64,000 nt of DNA from Ruminococcus bicirculans (ex Wegman et al. 2014) (GTDB lineage: Bacteria; Bacillota; Clostridia; Oscillospirales; Ruminococcaceae): assembly GCF_000723465.1 (NCBI RefSeq), contig NZ_HF545616.1:1922001-1986000 (forward strand). The letters are read 5' to 3'. Under the pieces are notes generated by a model. The model did no database searches. It was not told the DNA's origin and saw only the letters and a program-made list of their open reading frames with translations. The translations under genes were made by a program, and so were the position numbers. Positions 60,328 to 64,000 of this stretch are shown here, in pieces (the stretch's first letter is position 1; the number at the start of each line of letters is the position of its first letter).

Positions 60328-61605
60328 ATGAGAAAATTCATATCAAGAGCTGCGGCTCTGCTGCTGGCAGGAGTTATGACAGCGGCTGTGGCAGGCTGCG
60401 GAAAAAACTCCGACAGCGAGGCAAAAGACACAGCAAAGAAGTGGACAGAGCTTGACCAGACACAGATAACAGAAGCCATGGGGCTTGGCTGGAACTTAGG
60501 CAATCAGCTTGAAGCTTCCAGCGGTGGGCTGCCAAGCGAAACTTGCTGGGGCAACCCTGAGATAACCAAAGAGCTTATCGACACTATAAAGGCGCAGGGC
60601 TTCAAGACAGTAAGAATACCTGTTTCTTATCTTGACATGATAGGCGACGGTCCTGACTACAAGATAGACACTGACTGGCTGGACAGAGTTCAGGAGGTCG
60701 TTGACTATGTTGTTAACAACGATATGTTCGCTATAGTTAATATGCATGGTGACGGATATTACACTGTTGACCACAGTTGGTTGCTTTGTGCTGAAGACGA
60801 TGACAAGCAGACCGAAATAAAAGACAAGTACGGCAAGGTTTGGACTCAGATAGCAGACCGTTTCAAGGACTATGACCAGCACCTTATCTTCGAGTCCATG
60901 AATGAGGAATTCAACAACGATTACGGCAAGCCTGACGAAAAAGCATATGATAACATCAACGCATACAATCAGATATTTGTTGACTCAGTGAGAGCAACAG
61001 GTTCAAACAATGAAAAACGCTGGCTGCTTCTCCCTGGTTGGAACACCAATATCGAATACACAGCAGGAGATGATTACAATTTCAAGATACCGACCGACAA
61101 GGGCTGCAAGGCTGACGGCAAGCGTATCATGATATCAGTTCACTATTATGACCCATTCAATTTCACTATTGACGAGAACAAGACCGCAAAAACTCAGTGG
61201 GGCAAATATGCGGTAAAGAATTATGACAACTGGGGTCAGGAGGATTATGTTGACAGCCAAATGGCACTTCTTAACGAAAAGTTTGTAAGTCAGGGTTATC
61301 CTGTTGTTATCGGCGAATTTGGTGCACAGGACAAGACAGAAAAGTTTGCAGACTACAATGAGTTCAGACGCTACTGGTCTGAATATCTTATCAAGGCGGC
61401 AAAGAAAAACGGCGTTGTTTGTGTATACTGGGACAACGGCTACAACGGCAACAAGGGCTTTGGCATCATAAACAGATTTGACTACACTATCACACAGCCT
61501 GACCTTATCGCAGGCATGATGAGAGCCATAAACTCCACAGACGATTATGAGATCCCGTCACCGGCAGGCTACACAGAGGTCAGAAAGAGCGCAAAGGCTT
61601 CATAA
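60328..61605 (+). CDS. GH5 family endoglucanase, lipoprotein
   Basis: This 425-residue protein has a lipoprotein signal (lipobox AVAGC, Cys24) and a single GH5 cellulase (beta/alpha)8 domain from about residue 40. Features are GLGWNLGNQLEA, VRIPVSY, the acid/base Glu193 in ESMNEEF and nucleophile Glu329 in VVIGEFGAQ. It hydrolyses beta-1,4-glucan at the cell surface. No carbohydrate-binding or dockerin module is attached. The products could feed the cytoplasmic cellobiose phosphorylase encoded at 30991-33450. It stands alone between its own promoter and terminator. Confidence 0.93.
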   Translation: MRKFISRAAALLLAGVMTAAVAGCGKNSDSEAKDTAKKWTELDQTQITEAMGLGWNLGNQLEASSGGLPSETCWGNPEITKELIDTIKAQGFKTVRIPVSYLDMIGDGPDYKIDTDWLDRVQEVVDYVVNNDMFAIVNMHGDGYYTVDHSWLLCAEDDDKQTEIKDKYGKVWTQIADRFKDYDQHLIFESMNEEFNNDYGKPDEKAYDNINAYNQIFVDSVRATGSNNEKRWLLLPGWNTNIEYTAGDDYNFKIPTDKGCKADGKRIMISVHYYDPFNFTIDENKTAKTQWGKYAVKNYDNWGQEDYVDSQMALLNEKFVSQGYPVVIGEFGAQDKTEKFADYNEFRRYWSEYLIKAAKKNGVVCVYWDNGYNGNKGFGIINRFDYTITQPDLIAGMMRAINSTDDYEIPSPAGYTEVRKSAKAS

Positions 61606-61639
61606 GTTTTTCACACGCAAATATGCTGATACATTTGCA

Positions 61640-61659
61640 GGGGCGAACAGCGTTCGCCC
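61640..61659 (-). repeat. Interspersed palindromic repeat (reverse orientation)
   Basis: GGGGCGAACAGCGTTCGCCC at 61640-61659, preceded by GCAG instead of GTAG, lies between the endoglucanase stop and its terminator. Confidence 0.75.
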
Positions 61660-61683
61660 GTTTGATCTGCATGATGAAATAAT

Positions 61684-61714
61684 AAAAGCAGTACCTTTTT
61701 GGGTACTGCTTTTT
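61684..61714 (+). terminator. Intrinsic terminator of the endoglucanase gene
   Basis: AAAAGCAGTACC pairs with GGTACTGCTTTTT across a TTTTTG loop. Confidence 0.85.
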
Positions 61715-61749
61715 GTTTGTGTCTTACGAAACGAGAGGGGACGAATTGC

Positions 61750-61772
61750 GGGCGAACGCTGTTCGCCCCTAC
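61750..61772 (+). repeat. Interspersed palindromic repeat
   Basis: GGGCGAACGCTGTTCGCCC at 61750-61768, followed by CTAC, lies seven bases from the stop of the JAMM peptidase gene, at the 3' end of the sulfur operon. It is the second copy within 130 bases. Confidence 0.8.
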
Positions 61773-61778
61773 TTTTTG

Positions 61779-62189
61779 CTATTCTATCACAAGTTCCTCT
61801 TTTGTGGAATCCGTTCCCTCGATATGGAAAGAATTGAGCACAGGCTCATCTTTGTTCATAAGTGAGAGTATCATATAGCTTGCGGTCTTGTCATAAGCAA
61901 GCCTTTTATCCTCATCAGAAGGACGAGAAGGTGACTCAGGGTGTGAGTGCCAGTTGCCCAGAGGAACAAGTCCCTCTGCCCTCATATCCTTGATAGCAGC
62001 AAGCTGCTCCTTAGGGTCAAGAGAAAAATGCTCGTTTGAGTGGTCTATGTTCGTGAGAAGATAGACCTTTTTTATTATCTTGTCACTGCCCTCTTTTACT
62101 CCGCCGATAAGACCGCAGGCTTCGTTCGGAAGCTCGCTTTCAGCGTGGTGCAGTATCTTTTCATAATCGCTTTTGCTTAGTTTTATCAT
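61779..62189 (-). CDS. JAMM/MPN-family metallopeptidase of a sulfur-carrier operon
   Basis: This 136-residue protein is a single JAMM domain (Mec/RadC-like, M67). Glu23 lies in PNEACGLIGG, and the zinc motif HSHPESPSRPSDED gives His81, His83 and Asp94. Such enzymes remove amino acids or peptides from the C-terminus of sulfur-carrier proteins (for example Mec acting on CysO, QbsD on QbsE). The start overlaps the E1-like gene by four bases. It is the last gene of a coupled operon with a carrier, E1-like enzyme, TusA and sulfite reductase-like protein. Its likely substrate is the carrier encoded at 62998-63204. Confidence 0.9.
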   Translation of the reverse strand: MIKLSKSDYEKILHHAESELPNEACGLIGGVKEGSDKIIKKVYLLTNIDHSNEHFSLDPKEQLAAIKDMRAEGLVPLGNWHSHPESPSRPSDEDKRLAYDKTASYMILSLMNKDEPVLNSFHIEGTDSTKEELVIE

Positions 62190-62998
62190 AGATGTACACC
62201 GTCACATTCTGCCTGTTCATAGTCGATAAGCTCTGTGATAGTAGGGTGCTCGCCGCATACTGCACAGCCCTTTGTATCCTGAGGGAGCTTTACCTTTCTG
62301 AACTCCATTTTAAGTGCGTCATAAGTAAGCAGATAACCTGTGAGAAGGTCGCCGACACCAAGGATATACTTGATAGCTTCCATTGCCTGCAGGCTTCCTA
62401 TAACACCACCCATTGCGCCGATAACGCCTGCCTGCTTGCAAGTAGGAACAGCGTCCTTCGGAGGTGGGTTCTTGAACACGCATCTATAGCATGGTCCCTG
62501 ACCTGGAACATAGGTCATGAGCTGACCCTTAAATCTGATGATACCGGCGTGTGAAAATGGCTTTTTAGCCATTACGCAGGCGTCATTGATAAGAAACTTT
62601 GCAGGGAAATTATCAGTACCGTCGATAACGAAATCATAGTCCTTGATTATATCCATGATGTTCTCGCTGTCGATAAAGGTGCGGTATGTATTCACCTTAA
62701 CGTCAGGATTGATAGCCTCCATTGTTTCCTTTGCGGAAAGAACCTTTGCCTTGCCAACGTCCTGAGTTGTGTGAATGATCTGTCTTTGCAGATTTGAGAG
62801 ATCTACCTCGTCCGCGTCTGCAATGCCGATAGTGCCAACGCCTGCTGCGGCAAGATACATAGCGGCAGGTGCGCCAAGTCCGCCTGCGCCTATGATAAGA
62901 ACCTTTGCGTTAAGAAGCTTTTTCTGTCCCTTTGCGCCAACCTCTTTAAGAATGATGTGGCGTGAGTAACGCTCAAGCTGTTCGTCTGTAAATGCCAT
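62186..62998 (-). CDS. E1-like sulfur-carrier adenylyltransferase (ThiF/MoeB/HesA family)
   Basis: This 270-residue protein has the nucleotide-binding GAGGLGAPAAMYLAAAGV, the SNLQRQI segment and DGTDNFPAK, as in ThiF/MoeB. Two Cys pairs, CYRCVF and GCAVCGEHP, are suited to zinc. It would adenylate the C-terminal Gly of the carrier protein encoded next to it. It starts one base into the carrier stop codon (TAATG) and overlaps the JAMM gene by four bases. The partners (TusA, thioredoxin, sulfite reductase) favour sulfide or persulfide incorporation over molybdopterin synthesis. Confidence 0.93.
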   Translation of the reverse strand: MAFTDEQLERYSRHIILKEVGAKGQKKLLNAKVLIIGAGGLGAPAAMYLAAAGVGTIGIADADEVDLSNLQRQIIHTTQDVGKAKVLSAKETMEAINPDVKVNTYRTFIDSENIMDIIKDYDFVIDGTDNFPAKFLINDACVMAKKPFSHAGIIRFKGQLMTYVPGQGPCYRCVFKNPPPKDAVPTCKQAGVIGAMGGVIGSLQAMEAIKYILGVGDLLTGYLLTYDALKMEFRKVKLPQDTKGCAVCGEHPTITELIDYEQAECDGVHL

Positions 62999-63204
62999 TA
63001 CTGTCCGCCTCCCATGAAGTAAAGAAATTCTACAACGTCGCCGTCTTTAAGAACTGTGCTTTCAAAAGCACCGCTCTCTACAAATTCGTCATTGATAGTT
63101 ACTGTAACGTACTGTGGTGTTTCAACGTTCTCGTCGATAACGAGCTGTGCCACTGTAAGTCCCTCTGCAACGTCCTTTTTATTGCCTGCTACTGTTATAG
63201 TCAT
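62998..63204 (-). CDS. ThiS/MoaD-like sulfur carrier protein
   Basis: This 68-residue beta-grasp protein has MTITVAGNKKDVAEGLTVAQ and the C-terminal DGDVVEFLYFMGGGQ. Sulfur carriers end in GG after activation; here one Gln follows Gly-Gly-Gly, so removal of that residue (by the JAMM enzyme) may be needed. Start 63204 has AAGGAG eight bases upstream, better than an ATG six bases earlier. The stop overlaps the E1-like gene's ATG. Thiazole synthesis is less likely because thiG and thiH are not present. Confidence 0.88.
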   Translation of the reverse strand: MTITVAGNKKDVAEGLTVAQLVIDENVETPQYVTVTINDEFVESGAFESTVLKDGDVVEFLYFMGGGQ

Positions 63205-63216
63205 ATCCATTTCTCC

Positions 63217-63534
63217 TTAATCTATTGAATTTATTGTTTCGGCAAGCTGTGCTTTCTTTACAGCTCCCGTAAGTCTTGCTTTTTCTGCTCCGTCCTTGAA
63301 GAACACAAGTGTCGGAACGCTTGTGACGTTATATTTCTGAGCGGTTTCCCCGTCAAAGTTGATATTGAGCTTCACAAGCTTTATGCCCTCAGGGTTCTCC
63401 TCCTCAGTTTCCGCAAGAAGCGGTGACATTCGCTTACATGGAACGCAGGAATCTGAATAGAAATCTGCGATAACAAGCTTTCCTGCCTCGTTTATCTCGC
63501 TCTCGAAAGTATCCTTATTTGCTCTTACTGACAT
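63217..63534 (-). CDS. Thioredoxin-like protein with CVPC active site
   Basis: This 105-residue protein has the thioredoxin fold with the active site SCVPCKRM in place of WCGPC and the cis-Pro segment TSVPTLVFFKDG. The Trp and Gly changes suggest a different redox potential or partner. It overlaps the TusA stop by one base (TAATG) and is followed at 12 bases by the sulfur carrier. It may reduce a persulfide or disulfide in the pathway. It is distinct from the canonical TrxA at 18870-19193. Confidence 0.92.
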   Translation of the reverse strand: MSVRANKDTFESEINEAGKLVIADFYSDSCVPCKRMSPLLAETEEENPEGIKLVKLNINFDGETAQKYNVTSVPTLVFFKDGAEKARLTGAVKKAQLAETINSID

Positions 63535-63779
63535 TAATCTCCCACCTTTTGTACAATAAGGTCATAAGTGCCGTCCTCATTGTCAATGAGCTTCAATATC
63601 TTGTGACCCTCTTCCTTAATGCTTCTTGGAACGTTCTGAACAGGCTCGCCGTCATTCATTTTAATGGAAAGTATCTGTCCGTCGTCAAGCTCCTCAAGAG
63701 CTACCTTTGCCTTAACGAATGTTGTCGGGCAAACCACTGTGGTGATATCCACTGTATCGTCTATTTTAAAATCAGCCAT
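63534..63779 (-). CDS. TusA-family sulfurtransferase-like protein
   Basis: This 81-residue protein has the TusA motif VVCPTTFVKAKVALEEL with the reactive Cys near residue 16. TusA-type proteins relay persulfide sulfur. Start 63779 is preferred over one at 63875 because the family begins there and the upstream extension lies in the sulfite reductase-like gene. It overlaps that gene by eight bases (ATGGCTGA). The position suggests delivery of reduced sulfur to the carrier system. Confidence 0.93.
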   Translation of the reverse strand: MADFKIDDTVDITTVVCPTTFVKAKVALEELDDGQILSIKMNDGEPVQNVPRSIKEEGHKILKLIDNEDGTYDLIVQKVGD

Positions 63780-64000
63780 TGTTATAAACCTCCAGTATAG
63801 TATTTGTAAATTTCTCTCTGCCCACTCTGTCGATAGTGAACTTGAATCTTTCGCCAGCTTTTGCGTTATCGTCAAAGAACTGTATAGCGGTATCGCAAAT
63901 CTTCATAAGAGTTTCCTTATCCTCGATAAATGGGATAACAGTTTCGCCCTTGTTGATATGGTTGCCGAAAAGTCCGCCGAATGAAACTATATAGCCGTGG
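63772..64000 (-). CDS. Sulfite/nitrite reductase-like hemoprotein (C-terminal part)
   Basis: Only the last 75 codons are present; the gene starts beyond the right edge. The translation HGYIVSFGGLFGNHINKGET and then VIPFI, ending FTIDRVGREKFTNTILEVYN, matches the C-terminal domain of siroheme sulfite/nitrite reductase-like proteins. It ends with AATGGCTGA overlapping the tusA start. Assimilatory reduction of sulfite to sulfide is likely, given the sulfur-carrier genes. The Cys cluster ligands cannot be examined in this window. Confidence 0.8.
   Translation of the reverse strand, partial: HGYIVSFGGLFGNHINKGETVIPFIEDKETLMKICDTAIQFFDDNAKAGERFKFTIDRVGREKFTNTILEVYNNG

Noticed and set aside
1-64000. 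CRISPR arrays, complete insertion sequences, prophage or rRNA/tRNA genes
   Set aside because: No regularly spaced direct repeats, transposase or integrase genes, or rRNA/tRNA-like sequences were noticed in reading both strands; the dispersed palindromes are not regularly spaced.

Overview
The window looks like a chromosome segment of a low-to-mid GC, Gram-positive, anaerobic gut or rumen Clostridia, most plausibly a Ruminococcus-like member of the Oscillospiraceae. The support is: a type II fatty acid cluster with FabK, lipoprotein and cell-wall-anchored surface proteins, ECF transport, AGGAGG-type ribosome binding sites with some GTG and TTG starts, a GH94 cellobiose phosphorylase and a GH5 lipoprotein endoglucanase. 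No rRNA, tRNA, CRISPR array, complete insertion sequence or prophage was seen.

Layout. 1-5229 (minus): fatty acid synthesis genes fabH-fabK-fabG-fabF-accB-fabZ-accC (accC cut by the window edge), divergent from fabD. 5643-9167 (plus): fabD, a small lipoprotein, dCMP deaminase, aroE and aroK, then a relic of a transporter C-terminus. 9510-12954: a response-regulator/degenerate GGDEF/EAL protein and an unknown gene. 13157-18669: xpt plus a BMP-type nucleoside ABC transporter, i.e. purine uptake and salvage. 18870-19975 (minus): thioredoxin, an FTR-like iron-sulfur protein and a flavin reductase. 20450-30010 (plus): arginine biosynthesis, argG-argH-argC-argJ-argB-argD-argF, with a pentapeptide protein and a small membrane protein interleaved. 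30131-30964: an AT-rich islet with a frameshifted HTH gene. 30991-34651 (minus): cellobiose phosphorylase and an epimerase-like enzyme. 34902-41256: DUF378, a candidate small RNA, a nicotinamidase-like hydrolase, azlCD, a phosphoketolase relic, a Bax inhibitor-1 family protein and a Ca2+-type P-ATPase.

41289-55133 (minus) is the most remarkable region. One promoter and one cobalamin riboswitch with a downstream intrinsic terminator precede ten tightly packed genes. In order of transcription they are: a secreted beta-propeller with a cell-wall sorting signal; an N-terminally anchored protein ending in a DUF4430 (transcobalamin beta-domain-like) module; a secreted, C-terminally anchored alpha/alpha-toroid protein (the fold of the transcobalamin alpha domain); MoxR; DUF58; a membrane transglutaminase-fold protein that appears to have lost its catalytic Cys; a second DUF4430 protein; EcfT; a fused EcfA-EcfA ATPase; and an ECF S component. 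The simplest reading is a Gram-positive system for capturing vitamin B12 at the surface and importing it, built from split transcobalamin-like parts and an ECF transporter. The riboswitch and gene contents are seen in the sequence; the B12-capture role is inference.

55230-64000: rqcH, a Nif3-like gene, trmK, a DUF1858 protein, a CDF cation transporter, the GH5 endoglucanase, and at the end a translationally coupled sulfur operon (sulfite reductase-like, TusA, thioredoxin, ThiS-like carrier, E1-like activating enzyme, JAMM peptidase). A short palindromic repeat with core GGGCGAACRCTGTTCGCCC recurs at intergenic positions throughout. A 12-bp operator-like sequence is shared by the endoglucanase and epimerase promoters.
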